Origin: Synechococcus sp. BSA11S
GTDB lineage: Bacteria; Cyanobacteriota; Cyanobacteriia; PCC-6307; Cyanobiaceae
NCBI RefSeq assembly: GCF_014224355.1
Contig: NZ_VNWP01000005.1
Span: 1 to 64,000 of the forward strand
Direction of reading: 5' to 3'
Length of the DNA: 64,000 nucleotides
Under the pieces are notes generated by a model. The model saw only the letters and a list, made by a program, of their open reading frames with translations. It was not told the origin of the DNA and made no database searches. This document shows positions 55,651 to 64,000 of this stretch, piece after piece. The first letter of the stretch is position 1. Each line of letters starts with the position of its first letter. The translations under genes were made by a program, and so were the position numbers.

Positions 55651-56059
55651 TCCCCGCCAGGTTGATGGGCATCGAGCGCTCCGGGGCTGGGGACTGATGC
55701 TGGTCCTGGCGCTCAGCGGCTGCGCCGCAGAGCCCTTGGGCAAGGACGCGCCACGGCTGCGTGAGGACCAATGCCTCGATGAGGTCAGGGTGGATGCGCT
55801 CGATCAGGCTCTGGAGCGCTGTGACCGGGTGGTGGACACCTTCCCTCGTGCGGCCCGTCCGCTCAGCGATCGCTTCGTGCTGCACACCCTGCGGGGAGAT
55901 CACGGCAGGGCCTGTCAGGACATCGAGAAGGCCGCGGCCCTGCTCAGGTCAGCCTCCGACGGCAAGCCTTCGGCGCCGGAGGGCGATCCCCAGCTGGTCA
56001 CCGACATCCGGGTGCGCCAGGAGAGCTGCCGCGACATCCCTGCGGCGGCGTCCCCCTGA
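55631..56059 (+). CDS. Putative lipoprotein with TPR-like region
   Basis: Protein of 142 aa with a lipobox: the hydrophobic stretch GLMLVLALSGCAAEP gives LSGC as the cleavage site. The mature part (ALDQALERCDRVVDTFPRAA, PLSDRFVLHTLRGDHGRACQ, DIEKAAALL) looks like two helical repeat units. The start is the ATG at 55631, overlapping the DUF6554-like gene by 20 bp, so the two may be co-translated and act together in the periplasm. Function unknown. Confidence 0.65.
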   Translation: MTAIPTDPRQVDGHRALRGWGLMLVLALSGCAAEPLGKDAPRLREDQCLDEVRVDALDQALERCDRVVDTFPRAARPLSDRFVLHTLRGDHGRACQDIEKAAALLRSASDGKPSAPEGDPQLVTDIRVRQESCRDIPAAASP

Positions 56060-56060
56060 A

Positions 56061-57680
56061 TCACCAGGCCTCCAGCAACTGGCGCACCATGGCGGGCAGG
56101 GCCTGACGGCGCAGGATCGCCAGGCGTCCTCCCAGAGCCAGGTCGATCCGCTCGGCCTTGCTGGCGATCAGACCATCCACCAGCTGATCGGCCACCCCCA
56201 GCTGAAGCCAGTGGGCCGTGAGGGGCCCAGCCATGCCGATGCGATGGGCACGGTCTTCGGCCTGCTCGGTGTCCCCCGGGGTCCAGGGCCTCTCCAGCAG
56301 CACCACATGACTGGCGCGGTGCAAGGTGAAGCCGAGGCCCGCCACTGCGAAGGTGGCCACCAGCAGGGGCACCCTTCCGGCCTGGAAGCGCTCCACCTGG
56401 CGCTGCCGCTCCTGCGGCCTCAGCCGACCCGTGAGCAGGGCACCGCCCAGGCGCGCAGCCAGTCGCTCGGCAGGGGCCACGAAAGCCGTGAACACCACCA
56501 CCGATGAACCGCCAGCCAGCAACTCCGTCACCAGGTCCTCGGCCGCCGGCAGCTTGTAAGAAGCACCGATCTGCCTGAGGGCGGTGAGCATCGCCAGGGA
56601 TTCGGCATCGCGGCGCACCTCGCCCCTGGCCGCGCGCCGGCGGTAGTGCTCCACGCGCTGCTGCAGCTCATGCTCAAAGCCCAGGGCATGGCTGGCGCTG
56701 AGGGCCACAGGGCAGACCAGACGCCGCTTGGGGGGAAGGTCGAGGCAATCCTGCTTGCGCCGGTGCAGCAGCAATGGCCTGATCAGCCGGTGCAGCTCCT
56801 CCAGGCGTTCGGCGCCGCTGGCCTGCCAGTGGCGGCGCCCACCGCGTTCGCGCCAGTGGCCCTGGCAGTAGGTCTGCTCGAAGCTGAGCTGATCCCGGCC
56901 GAGGGGGTGATCGATCGCCGCCAGCAGGGGAAAGAGCTGCACCGGGCGCCCGTTCTTCATGGGAGTGCCACTCAGGAGCCAGATCGCCCGCAGGCGTGGG
57001 TGACGGGCCAGGCGCAGCAACGCCCGGGTGCGAGCCGCCCCCAGGTTCTGGGCGAAGTGGGCCTCATCCACGATCAGCACCGTGCCGGCTGGGGGCAGCT
57101 CGGCCGGCAACCGCGCCCAGCTGAACAGCTCGACAGCCAGCTCCAGGGCCAGGGCCTCCTGTCGCCAGAGGCCATGAAGACCCACGGGGGCCACCACGGC
57201 GATGCGGCAGTGCGCGCAGCGGGACAGGGCCCGGGCCGCCACCAGGGCCGTGAGGGTCTTGCCCAGGCCCATCGCGTGGGCCAGGATCGCCCCGCGGCGA
57301 GCCAGCAACCAACGGGCCGCCGTGCGCTGATGGCTGAACAGTTGCCGCCCATCCGGGAGGGGGTCCTCCAGCTGGGCCGCCGCCACCAGCTGGCGGTGCG
57401 GCGGCAGGGGGGGCAACGGCTGGCGCAACCAGGCGATCCACTGGGCCAGGTCGGGCTCGATGGCGAAGCGCGCCCCCAACAGCTCCTGCAACGCGCCTGC
57501 AGCCTCGAGGGGAAACTCCCAGCAGTGGCCCTGGGCACGCCAGCGACCCGTCGGCCTGATCCTTCGCAGCTGGGCCTGGGTGACCGGATCGAACGGGGAG
57601 ATCACCTCGATCAGACCGCAGGACCCAAGCCGCAGCAGACAGCGCGACGGTGTTGTGCGCGAAGCTCGCAGGGACACCAC
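56061..57680 (-). CDS. SNF2-family ATP-dependent helicase-like protein
   Basis: Protein of 539 aa of the SWI2/SNF2 class, which moves along or anneals DNA strands using ATP. Helicase motifs are AILAHAMGLGKTLTALVAAR (Walker A, about 131-150), VLIVDEAHFAQN (motif II), WLLSGTPMKNGRP (motif III), LLVATFAVAGLGFTLHRASH and WTPGDTEQAEDRAHRIGMAG (motif VI). The first 75 residues (RIRPTGRWRAQGHCWEFPLE) resemble the HARP-like N-terminal domain of SMARCAL1-type annealing helicases. That is pattern recognition only. The start appears to be GTG at 57680. An HNH gene is divergent to it. Confidence 0.88.
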   Translation of the reverse strand: MVSLRASRTTPSRCLLRLGSCGLIEVISPFDPVTQAQLRRIRPTGRWRAQGHCWEFPLEAAGALQELLGARFAIEPDLAQWIAWLRQPLPPLPPHRQLVAAAQLEDPLPDGRQLFSHQRTAARWLLARRGAILAHAMGLGKTLTALVAARALSRCAHCRIAVVAPVGLHGLWRQEALALELAVELFSWARLPAELPPAGTVLIVDEAHFAQNLGAARTRALLRLARHPRLRAIWLLSGTPMKNGRPVQLFPLLAAIDHPLGRDQLSFEQTYCQGHWRERGGRRHWQASGAERLEELHRLIRPLLLHRRKQDCLDLPPKRRLVCPVALSASHALGFEHELQQRVEHYRRRAARGEVRRDAESLAMLTALRQIGASYKLPAAEDLVTELLAGGSSVVVFTAFVAPAERLAARLGGALLTGRLRPQERQRQVERFQAGRVPLLVATFAVAGLGFTLHRASHVVLLERPWTPGDTEQAEDRAHRIGMAGPLTAHWLQLGVADQLVDGLIASKAERIDLALGGRLAILRRQALPAMVRQLLEAW

Positions 57681-57810
57681 CGCGCTTCGTGGACCTGGAT
57701 TCTAGTCAGCGATGCCCTGCGAACAAGCCCATCGCGATCAGCTTGAAAAACTGAAGTCCTCGACACATTGACAGACCAGAAGCCATGGGCAAACTGTCTG
57801 CAACCGAGGC

Positions 57811-58215
57811 ATGGGAATGCAGGTCAGGGATGCGGTCTTCCTTGAGGATCTCTGCCCAAAGTTACGCGTCAGACGCTGGAGACAATCCCTGCACAAACAG
57901 ACTCAACATCGTTGTATTTATTGCGGAGATCGCTCCGAATCCATTGATCATCTGCTGCCGCGCTGCCGCGGCGGGCTGAGCGTGACGGAGAACTGCGTTC
58001 CGGCCTGCCTGGCCTGCAACGGCCACAAGAGCGACGCCGACGCCTTCGATTGGTACAGGCGTCAGCGCTTTTACGACCCACGCCGCGCAATGGCGATCCG
58101 GGCCTGGATGGATGGGGACCTGCGCCTGGCCGTTCGGCTGCTGCAATGGGCCACCCCTGAGCCGGCGATGGCGCCGGCACCCCAGGCTGCAGCCCTGAGC
58201 CTGCAGGCGGCCTGA
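57811..58215 (+). CDS. HNH endonuclease-family protein
   Basis: Protein of 134 aa with an HNH motif: QHRCIYCGDRSESIDHLLPR, CRGGLSVTENCVPACLACNG, HKSDADAFDW. Four Cys (CxxC twice) suggest a structural zinc site, with the His of IDHLLP and the Asn/His of NGHK as active residues. Such small proteins are common in cyanobacteria and usually uncharacterised. The Ala/Pro-rich tail is unusual. The divergent SNF2 gene is 130 bp away, so a linked DNA-processing role is possible but unproven. Confidence 0.82.
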   Translation: MGMQVRDAVFLEDLCPKLRVRRWRQSLHKQTQHRCIYCGDRSESIDHLLPRCRGGLSVTENCVPACLACNGHKSDADAFDWYRRQRFYDPRRAMAIRAWMDGDLRLAVRLLQWATPEPAMAPAPQAAALSLQAA

Positions 58216-58225
58216 GCCACACCGC

Positions 58226-58444
58226 TCACCAGACCCGGCAGGCCTCCGGTCCGTGATGGCGCGCGCAGATGGCTCCGAGCTGCTCGGGCTGCTCGGGCGC
58301 CACCAAGGCGGCCATGAGCACAAGGACCACCACCAGCAGAGGGAACACCCCCAGGACGCGGGGGCGACTCCAGGGGCGGACCTGGCCGGGACGCGCCAGG
58401 CTGGAGGCGAGGAAACGGGGTGTAGAGAAGCAGGAGGCGGCCAT
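58226..58444 (-). CDS. Small membrane protein with conserved Cys-rich end
   Basis: Protein of 72 aa with one membrane helix (GVFPLLVVVLVLMAALVAP) and the C-terminal motif PEQPEQLGAICARHHGPEAC followed by RVW. I recognise this ending as a conserved feature of a small Synechococcus protein without known function. It is divergent from the SDR gene with a 32-bp gap, and convergent with the HNH gene, 10 bp away. Confidence 0.7.
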   Translation of the reverse strand: MAASCFSTPRFLASSLARPGQVRPWSRPRVLGVFPLLVVVLVLMAALVAPEQPEQLGAICARHHGPEACRVW

Positions 58445-58476
58445 CAACGGATCCGAGAAGTGATACAGGTGTACTC

Positions 58477-59439
58477 ATGACTTCTCTTGCTGTCAACAGC
58501 AGCCCCTGGAGGGGGGCCTCCGGCCGGATGCTTGTGCTGGGGGGCGGCTACTGCGGCCAGCGCTTCGCCTCCGCCGTGGCCGCCACCGGGATGCCTGTGC
58601 TGATCAGCCACCGGCCCGGTGAGGATCCCCCGGCCGCGGAGGGGATCCAGTCGGTGCCCTTCGCCAGCCAGCTCAGGCCGGGAATCGACCCTGCTGCTCT
58701 GGAGGGGGTCACCCATCTGTTGATCACCATTCCCCCGGACCGCGAGGGCAAGGATCCGGTTCTGGAGAGTCTTGGGACCAGCCTGGTCGGCCTTCCCTTG
58801 CAGTGGGTGGGCTACCTCTCCACCTCCGGGGTCTATGGCGATCGGGGCGGCGCCTGGGTCCAGGAAAGCGACACCCCCGCTCCGAAACTTCCCCGCAGCC
58901 GGGCACGGCTGGCCTGCGAGCAGGCCTGGCGGGCCAGCGGTCTGCCCCTGCAGGTGTTCCGTCTGCCGGCGATCTACGGACCGGGACGCAGCCCGTTCAA
59001 CGGACTGCGCGCGGGCATCAGCCGCCTGATCCACAAACCCGGGCAGGTGTTCAGCCGCATCCATGTCGCTGACATCGTCGGAGCCCTGCTGCACAACCTC
59101 GCCCTGCCCGGTGGCAGCAGGCCGGCGCTGCTCAACCTGGCGGACGACAGACCCTGCCCATCGAGTGAAACCCTGGGCTATGCCGCCCACCTGATGGACT
59201 GCAAACTGCCCGACGTGGAGCCCTATGAGCGGATCCAGGAGAGTCTGAGCCCGATGGCCCGCAGCTTCTGGGGGGAGAACCGCCGCACCAGCAACAGGCG
59301 GCTGCGCCTGGAGCTGGGGTACCGGCTGCGCTACCCCAGCTACCGGGAAGGGTTCAAAGCCTCACTGCTGGAGGAGCTGGATCTTCAGCGAGGGGCAGGC
59401 TCCCCATCCCCGGGACAGACCGGTGTCGCCAGCGGCTGA
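58477..59439 (+). CDS. YeeZ-like NAD(P)-binding SDR
   Basis: Protein of 320 aa of the atypical extended-SDR group related to YeeZ. The nucleotide-binding loop MLVLGGGYCGQRFASAVA is well kept. LSTSGVYGDRGGAWVQESDT and FRLPAIYGPGRSPFNGLRAG are also typical, and SRIHVADIVGALLHNLALPG fits. The usual YxxxK is not obvious, as in other members. Substrate unknown. The 3' end overlaps the convergent small gene 59385-59564. Confidence 0.85.
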   Translation: MTSLAVNSSPWRGASGRMLVLGGGYCGQRFASAVAATGMPVLISHRPGEDPPAAEGIQSVPFASQLRPGIDPAALEGVTHLLITIPPDREGKDPVLESLGTSLVGLPLQWVGYLSTSGVYGDRGGAWVQESDTPAPKLPRSRARLACEQAWRASGLPLQVFRLPAIYGPGRSPFNGLRAGISRLIHKPGQVFSRIHVADIVGALLHNLALPGGSRPALLNLADDRPCPSSETLGYAAHLMDCKLPDVEPYERIQESLSPMARSFWGENRRTSNRRLRLELGYRLRYPSYREGFKASLLEELDLQRGAGSPSPGQTGVASG

Positions 59440-59564
59440 AGATCGTTGAGGGTTGGAATGCTCAGGTCACGCTTCAGCCGACACCAGTCGATCACCACCC
59501 AACCCTTCTGCAGACCCTGACCCAGGCCCAGCACCAGTCCCCCCAGAAGCAACCAGCGGATCAT
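59385..59564 (-). CDS. Small membrane-anchored protein, candidate gene
   Basis: Frame of 59 aa with an N-terminal hydrophobic helix (MIRWLLLGGLVLGLGQGLQ) followed by GWVVIDWCRLKRDLSIPTLN. It starts on the CATG shared with pdxA and its last 55 bases overlap the SDR gene antisense. The membrane-anchor start supports coding, but the short length and overlap make it uncertain. Confidence 0.45.
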   Translation of the reverse strand: MIRWLLLGGLVLGLGQGLQKGWVVIDWCRLKRDLSIPTLNDLQPLATPVCPGDGEPAPR

Positions 59565-60597
59565 GACTCTCGAGGCCACTGGCCTTCACGCTAAGAAGGG
59601 ACCCGGACGGGGGCCCATTGCCCTGGCCCTGGGAGATCCGGCCGGCATCGGCGCCGAGGTGACCCTCAAGGCCCTGGCAGCCCTGGAGGCACGGGGTGTG
59701 ACCCCCGATGTACGGCTGGTGGGCTGTCGCCGCTGGCTGGAGCGGACCTACATGGACCTGCGCAGACGCGGGGGGGCACCGCTGGTGGATCCAGGCTCCT
59801 ACCCGATCCTCGACAGACCTCTGGGGGAGTGGATCGCCCCTGGCCAGGGCACGGCCGTCAGTGGTGCCGCCAGTTTCAGCTGGCTGAATGCGGCGGTGGA
59901 TCTGGTGCTCAGCGGCCAGGCCCGGGCGCTCACCACAGCGCCGATCGCCAAACATGCCTGGCATGCCGCCGGCCATCGCTACCCCGGCCAGACCGAACGA
60001 CTGGCGGAACTCTGCGGGCAGACACAGGCCTCGATGCTGTTCACGGCCCGATCCCCTGGAGGCACCTGGCGGCTGAACACGCTGCTGGCCACCACCCACA
60101 TCCCCCTGGCCCGGGTGCCCCAGGCGCTCAGCCCCGCCCTGGTGGAACGGCAGCTGGAGGTCCTTCTGGGGTTCTGCCGGCGGTTTCACCCCCATCCCAG
60201 CCTGGTGGTGGCAGGGCTGAATCCCCACGCGGGTGAAGCCGGCCAACTGGGCGTGGAGGAGCAGGACTGGCTGATCCCACTGCTGGAGAGCTGGAGGCGG
60301 CGCCACCCGACGGTGGCCCTGAGGGGGCCGCAACCGCCGGACACCTGCTGGCTGGAGGCAGCGGCAGCCTGGCGGGGGAAGGGACGGGGCGCCGATGGTT
60401 ACCTGGCGCTCTACCACGATCAGGGCCTGATCCCGGTCAAGCTTCTGGCTTTCGATGCTGCCGTGAACACCACTCTGGGGCTGCCCTTTCTGCGCACCTC
60501 ACCGGATCACGGCACCGGGTTCGACATTGCCGGAGCTGGCCTGGCCCGCTCCGACAGCATGGTGGCGGCCCTGGAAACCGCCTGGGAACTGGGTTGA
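59563..60597 (+). CDS. pdxA: 4-hydroxythreonine-4-phosphate dehydrogenase
   Basis: Oxidises 4-phosphohydroxy-L-threonine in pyridoxal-phosphate synthesis (344 aa). It shows PIALALGDPAGIGAEVTLKA, TTAPIAKHAWHAAGHRYPGQ TE with a metal-binding His, GLNPHAGEAGQLGVEE (metal His), DGYLALYHDQGLIPVKLLAF, and SPDHGTGFDIAGAG near the end. Its ATG lies in the CATG also used by the divergent small frame. Downstream accB is convergent, 7 bp away. Confidence 0.95.
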   Translation: MTLEATGLHAKKGPGRGPIALALGDPAGIGAEVTLKALAALEARGVTPDVRLVGCRRWLERTYMDLRRRGGAPLVDPGSYPILDRPLGEWIAPGQGTAVSGAASFSWLNAAVDLVLSGQARALTTAPIAKHAWHAAGHRYPGQTERLAELCGQTQASMLFTARSPGGTWRLNTLLATTHIPLARVPQALSPALVERQLEVLLGFCRRFHPHPSLVVAGLNPHAGEAGQLGVEEQDWLIPLLESWRRRHPTVALRGPQPPDTCWLEAAAAWRGKGRGADGYLALYHDQGLIPVKLLAFDAAVNTTLGLPFLRTSPDHGTGFDIAGAGLARSDSMVAALETAWELG

Positions 60598-60604
60598 GCG
60601 GAGG

Positions 60605-61096
60605 TCAGGAAGGTTTGACCCGCAACAGCACCTGGCCGAATTCCACCGGGGTGCCGTTCTCCACCAGGATCTCCACCAGCTCACCGCTGACCTCGGATTC
60701 CAGCTCATTCATCAGCTTCATGGCCTCGAGAATGCAGACCGGCTGACCGACGCTGATGCGGCTGCCGAGCTCCACAAAGGGGGGGTCACCGGGTGACGGT
60801 GAGCGGTAGAAGGTGCCCACCATCGGTGCGGTGATCTCCAGCAGGTCGGCCCTGAGCGCCGGCGGGGCCGGCGGTGGGGCGGAGGGGGCACTGACTGCGG
60901 CGGCGCCCTGGGCCGGCGGGGCGGGCGCCGCCGCTGCTGCCGGCAAGGGGGCAGGGACTTGCTCCGGCGGGGCCGGCGCCTGAAGGTTGCGGCGCACCTC
61001 CAGGCGGAAGTCGTCACCTTCGAGCTTCAGCTCCTGGATGTCGCTCTGTTCCAGGAAAATGAGCAGTTGCTGCAGTTGGTCGTTGTCGAGCTGCAT
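60605..61096 (-). CDS. accB: Biotin carboxyl carrier protein of acetyl-CoA carboxylase
   Basis: Carrier subunit (163 aa) that holds biotin for the first step of fatty-acid synthesis. The start [20 protein letters not shown] is conserved. A Pro/Ala-rich linker of about 45 residues (roughly 40-85) precedes the biotinyl domain. The biotinylation site is [12 protein letters not shown] (K127), and [13 protein letters not shown] is also typical. It lies 5 bp after efp, a common cyanobacterial pair. Confidence 0.97.
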   Translation of the reverse strand: MQLDNDQLQQLLIFLEQSDIQELKLEGDDFRLEVRRNLQAPAPPEQVPAPLPAAAAAPAPPAQGAAAVSAPSAPPPAPPALRADLLEITAPMVGTFYRSPSPGDPPFVELGSRISVGQPVCILEAMKLMNELESEVSGELVEILVENGTPVEFGQVLLRVKPS

Positions 61097-61101
61097 GACG
61101 A

Positions 61102-61662
61102 TCAGGACTCCCGGCCGAGGTAACTGTCGTTGCGCGTGTCGATCTTGATCTTCTCGCCGATGGTGATGAACAGGGGCACCATCACCTGGGCGCCTGTCTC
61201 CACGATGGCGGGCTTGGTGCCGCCGGTGGCCGTGTCACCCTTGACGCCCGGATCGGTCTGGGTGACCTCGAGCACCACAGAGTTGGGCAGCTCCACCTCA
61301 AGCGGGGAGTCGTTCCAGGACACCACGTTCACCTCCATGCCCTCCTTGAGATATTTACGCCCCTCGCCGATCTGCTTGGCGGAAAGGCGCGTCTCCTCGT
61401 AGGAGGCCATGTCCATGAAGACGTACTCCTCCCCCTCCATGTAGGTGTGTTGCAGCGTGGATTTCTCCAGCTGGGCCTGGGCAACGGTTTCGCCAGCGCG
61501 GAAGGTCTTCTCGACCACGTTGCCGCTCTGCACGGCCTTCAGCTTGGTGCGCACGAAGGCCGAGCCCTTGCCTGGCTTGACGTGCAGGAACTCGACGACC
61601 CTCCAGACCTGTCCATCGAGCTCGATGGTGGTGCCAGTTCGGAAGTCGTTGCTCGAGATCAT
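61102..61662 (-). CDS. efp: Elongation factor P
   Basis: Translation factor (186 aa) that relieves ribosome stalling at proline runs, relevant here given the Pro-rich DnaX and AccB linkers. The sequence has [40 protein letters not shown] with the domain I tip Lys (K32), and NDSYLGRES at the end. The efp-accB order is conserved in cyanobacteria. Confidence 0.98.
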   Translation of the reverse strand: MISSNDFRTGTTIELDGQVWRVVEFLHVKPGKGSAFVRTKLKAVQSGNVVEKTFRAGETVAQAQLEKSTLQHTYMEGEEYVFMDMASYEETRLSAKQIGEGRKYLKEGMEVNVVSWNDSPLEVELPNSVVLEVTQTDPGVKGDTATGGTKPAIVETGAQVMVPLFITIGEKIKIDTRNDSYLGRES

Positions 61663-61791
61663 TCCGGCGGAACGGGTGAGCGGGATTGTACGGCTGGCCG
61701 TCGAACCCCTCTGCCGGCCTGGGTCTGGTCACCGGCGAGCTGTGCCAAAGTCCGAAGTACGGCAGATCGCCCGCTGATCGGCAGGAACGCC

Positions 61792-62937
61792 ATGGACAGG
61801 AGTTGGCTACAACCAGAATCCCCACGCATGCCTCAGCACCGACAAGCGCTGCGGCCCAGGGGATCCTGGCAGGCCCTGGGGAGCCTGCTGCTGGCGCTGG
61901 TGCTGGCCAGCGGCGTCACCCTCGTCCGGGTCGTCCCAGTAGCGGCGGCTTTGCCACCGGGGAATGCCGTCACCGATCCTGCCGCCCTGCTGCGCAATGC
62001 CCTGCCGATCGAGCAACCCGATCTTCAGAAGCTGCAGCATCGCCTTGAAGACAGCAGTGACGACCTGCGCGCCAAGCGCTGGAGCGCCCTGACCGCCAAC
62101 GTGCGCAGGGCTCAGGCGCAGCTGAGCAGCCGCCGCGCCGCACTGCTGGAGGCCTTCCAGCCCGAGCAGCGGAACCAGGCCAAGGCCCTGCTCACCAGCC
62201 TGGAATCCGAGCTGCAGGCCGTGGCCGAAGCCGCCGAACAGCAGAACCGTGAGGCCTTTCTCGCCACCCGCCGCAGGGCCCTGAGCACCATCGGCGAAGC
62301 GGAAGCCCTGCTGGTGGGGCCGTTCCCCTTCGAGATACCCGAAGCGTTCGCCGACCTGCCCAGGCTGCTGGGTCGCGCCACCGTCAAGCTCACCACCACC
62401 AAGGGCGATCTGACCGCCGTGGTGGATGGGTACAACGCACCGCTGACAGCAGGTGCCTTCGTCGACCTCGTGCAGCGGGGCTTCTACGACGACCTGCCCT
62501 TCATCCGCGCCGAGGATTTCTACGTCCTTCAGACCGGCGATCCGAAAGGATCCGCCAGCGGCTACCTGGACAGCTCGGGGCAGGAACGGCATGTGCCGCT
62601 GGAAATCATGGTGCCGGGCCAGAGCCAGCCCTTCTACAACCAGACGTTCGAAGATCTCGGCCTGTTCAAGGCCACCCCTGTGCTTCCCTTCGCCACCAAG
62701 GGAACCCTGGGCTGGGCCCATTCCGACCAAGCCCTCGATGATGGCTCCTCCCAGTTCTTCCTGTTCCTGTTCGAAGCGGAGCTCACCCCGGCTGGCCTGA
62801 ATCTGATCGACGGCCGCTACGCCGCCTTCGGGTACGTGGTCGACGGCTTCGATGTGCTCCAGGAGCTCACCGCCGACGACGGCATCGTCAGGGCGACGGT
62901 TGTGGAAGGGGCCGATAACCTGCGGCCCCATGCCTGA
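61792..62937 (+). CDS. Lumenal cyclophilin-type peptidyl-prolyl isomerase (CYP38/TLP40-like)
   Basis: Protein of 381 aa. A twin-Arg-free signal region (LGSLLLALVLASGVTLVRVV, then VAAALPPG) targets it to the lumen or periplasm. A helical domain (residues about 60-170) is followed by a cyclophilin-like domain: VDLVQRGFYDDLPFIRAEDF, YVLQTGDPKGSASGYL, GTLGWAHSDQALDDGSSQFF and YAAFGYVVDGFDVLQELT. The architecture matches plant CYP38/TLP40, needed for photosystem II assembly. An ATG at 61828 is an alternative start. The end overlaps thiL by 8 bp. Confidence 0.88.
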   Translation: MDRSWLQPESPRMPQHRQALRPRGSWQALGSLLLALVLASGVTLVRVVPVAAALPPGNAVTDPAALLRNALPIEQPDLQKLQHRLEDSSDDLRAKRWSALTANVRRAQAQLSSRRAALLEAFQPEQRNQAKALLTSLESELQAVAEAAEQQNREAFLATRRRALSTIGEAEALLVGPFPFEIPEAFADLPRLLGRATVKLTTTKGDLTAVVDGYNAPLTAGAFVDLVQRGFYDDLPFIRAEDFYVLQTGDPKGSASGYLDSSGQERHVPLEIMVPGQSQPFYNQTFEDLGLFKATPVLPFATKGTLGWAHSDQALDDGSSQFFLFLFEAELTPAGLNLIDGRYAAFGYVVDGFDVLQELTADDGIVRATVVEGADNLRPHA

Positions 62938-63952
62938 AGGCTCCAGTGGCACGCCCACACTGGCCGATCTGGGGGAACGGGAACTGATCAAACGGCTGGG
63001 GGCCTATGCCCCGACGGGACAGTTAGACGACGATGCCGCCCTGCTGGACACCCCATCGGAGCGGACGCTGGTGGTGAACACCGACGTGCTGGTGGAGGGG
63101 GTGCATTTCAGTGACGCCACCATGGCCGCCGCCGATGTGGGCTGGCGGGCGGTGGCGGCCAACCTCTCGGACCTAGCGGCGATGGGATGCCGTGAGGTGC
63201 TGGGGGTGACGGTGGCCCTGGTGGCACCGGCGGCCACTCCCTGGCCCTGGGTGGAGGGGGTGTATCAGGGACTGAGTGCCGCCCTCGCCCGCTATGGGGG
63301 CACCCTGCTCGGGGGCGATTGCAGCGGGGGCAGCCTGCGCCTGCTCTCTCTGACGGCCCTGGGACGGCTGGGGCCGGACGGGCCGATCCGGCGGCGGGAT
63401 GGTCGCCCCGGCGATGCCCTGGTCTGCACGGGAGCCCACGGCCTTAGCCGCCTGGGGCTGGCGGCACTGCTCCAGGAGACCCGCACGGCCGCATCCCCTG
63501 ACTGGCGCCAGGCTTCTTCATCCCTGCTGGAGCGCGCCGTGGCGGCCCACCGCAGGCCCCAGCCCCGGCTGGATGCCGTGCAGGTGCTGGCGGCATGCCG
63601 GCCCAGCGGCCTCCCCTGGCGCGTGGCAGGCACCGACAGCAGCGATGGCCTGGCGGCTGCCCTGGGATGGCTGGGCCGGGGCAGCGGGTGTGATGCCCTG
63701 CTGGAGCGGCGGGCCTTGCCCCTCGATCACGAGATGGCCGCCCTGAATGAAGGCGAATCCTGGTGCCTGAACGGCGGTGAAGATTTCGAACTGGTGCTGG
63801 CCCTCGACCCAGACTGGGCCCAGCGGCTGATCCTGGCCCTGCCGGGAGCACGACGGATCGGATCACTGACCAGGGGAGCAGGAGAGCTGCGCTGGGCTGA
63901 TGGGGGATCTCCCCTGGCGGGCCCAGAAGCAGGCTTCACCCATTTTCACTGA
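62930..63952 (+). CDS. thiL: Thiamine-monophosphate kinase
   Basis: Makes thiamine diphosphate from thiamine monophosphate (340 aa). It shows LADLGERELIKRLGAYAPTG, DDDAALLDTPSERTLVVNTD, VEGVHFS, ADVGWRAVAANLSDLAAMG, GGTLLGGDCSGG, ARGTDSSDG-type (VAGTDSSDGLAAALGWLG) and LNGGEDFELVLAL, all ThiL motifs. The ATG at 62930 overlaps the cyclophilin gene by 8 bp. It ends 48 bp before the window edge, and nothing further is seen. Confidence 0.96.
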   Translation: MPEGSSGTPTLADLGERELIKRLGAYAPTGQLDDDAALLDTPSERTLVVNTDVLVEGVHFSDATMAAADVGWRAVAANLSDLAAMGCREVLGVTVALVAPAATPWPWVEGVYQGLSAALARYGGTLLGGDCSGGSLRLLSLTALGRLGPDGPIRRRDGRPGDALVCTGAHGLSRLGLAALLQETRTAASPDWRQASSSLLERAVAAHRRPQPRLDAVQVLAACRPSGLPWRVAGTDSSDGLAAALGWLGRGSGCDALLERRALPLDHEMAALNEGESWCLNGGEDFELVLALDPDWAQRLILALPGARRIGSLTRGAGELRWADGGSPLAGPEAGFTHFH

Positions 63953-64000
63953 ATCGTCGCCAATCCTCCTCCCGGCGGGCCGCTGGGGCGGTGGAACCCA

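Noticed and set aside
57768-57796. Perfect TTGACA upstream of the HNH gene as a promoter
   Set aside because: The sequence 17 bases further on is AAACTG, which is not a -10 box, so only half a promoter is present.

Overview
The window is a GC-rich stretch of a unicellular cyanobacterial chromosome, most like the picocyanobacterial Synechococcus/Cyanobium group. Diagnostic genes are psbZ, psb34, sqdB/sqdX (sulfolipid), a ycf37-like gene, ycf23 (DUF561), a lumenal CYP38/TLP40-type cyclophilin, an aspartate kinase with duplicated ACT pairs, and several small proteins typical of this group. Gene order such as tig-clpP-clpX and asd-dapA-rnj also fits. The species assignment is inference.

Region 1 (about 0.8-13.7 kb, all on the minus strand) is a surface-polysaccharide island of lower and uneven GC. 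Transcription runs right to left: ABC exporter (wzt, wzm), CDP-deoxysugar genes (rfbF, rfbG, rfbH), a short-chain reductase, a 3-dehydroquinate-synthase-like cyclase, a thiamine-diphosphate enzyme related to acetolactate synthase/YerE, an HpcH/HpaI aldolase-like protein, an epimerase-like SDR and two glycosyltransferase-like genes. Junctions are tight or overlapping. I read this as a pathway for an unusual branched or carbocyclic CDP-3,6-dideoxyhexose derivative that is built into an ABC-exported polymer. It is my main candidate for an undescribed system. The first 788 bases hold no gene I can support.

Region 2 (13.7-31.2 kb) is housekeeping: ribH and psbZ directly upstream of the island, mutS, cobH, holA, lysC, a WbaP-type sugar transferase, uvrB, a holin-like membrane protein, ycf23, tilS, a small helical protein, RNase J, dapA and asd. 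Region 3 (31.6-42.7 kb) carries tig-clpP-clpX, an LRAT-domain protein, dnaX, a cellulose-synthase-like glycosyltransferase, a SpoIID-domain protein, rpmI-rplT, a ycf37-like gene and a secreted conserved protein.

Region 4 (42.8-53.5 kb) has thiG, psb34, sqdB-sqdX, penicillin-binding protein 2 with two small partners, guaA, cbiD, an alanine/serine-glyoxylate aminotransferase and tRNA-Gly(CCC). Region 5 (53.5-64 kb) mixes small unknown genes, a half-length AbrB-type membrane protein, a DUF6554-like secreted protein, a lipoprotein, an SNF2 helicase, an HNH protein and a YeeZ-like SDR with pdxA, accB, efp, a cyclophilin and thiL. No CRISPR array, intact insertion sequence, prophage or rRNA was seen. 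Gene packing is extreme: many neighbours overlap by 1-20 bp, and two divergent pairs share one CATG as both start codons.
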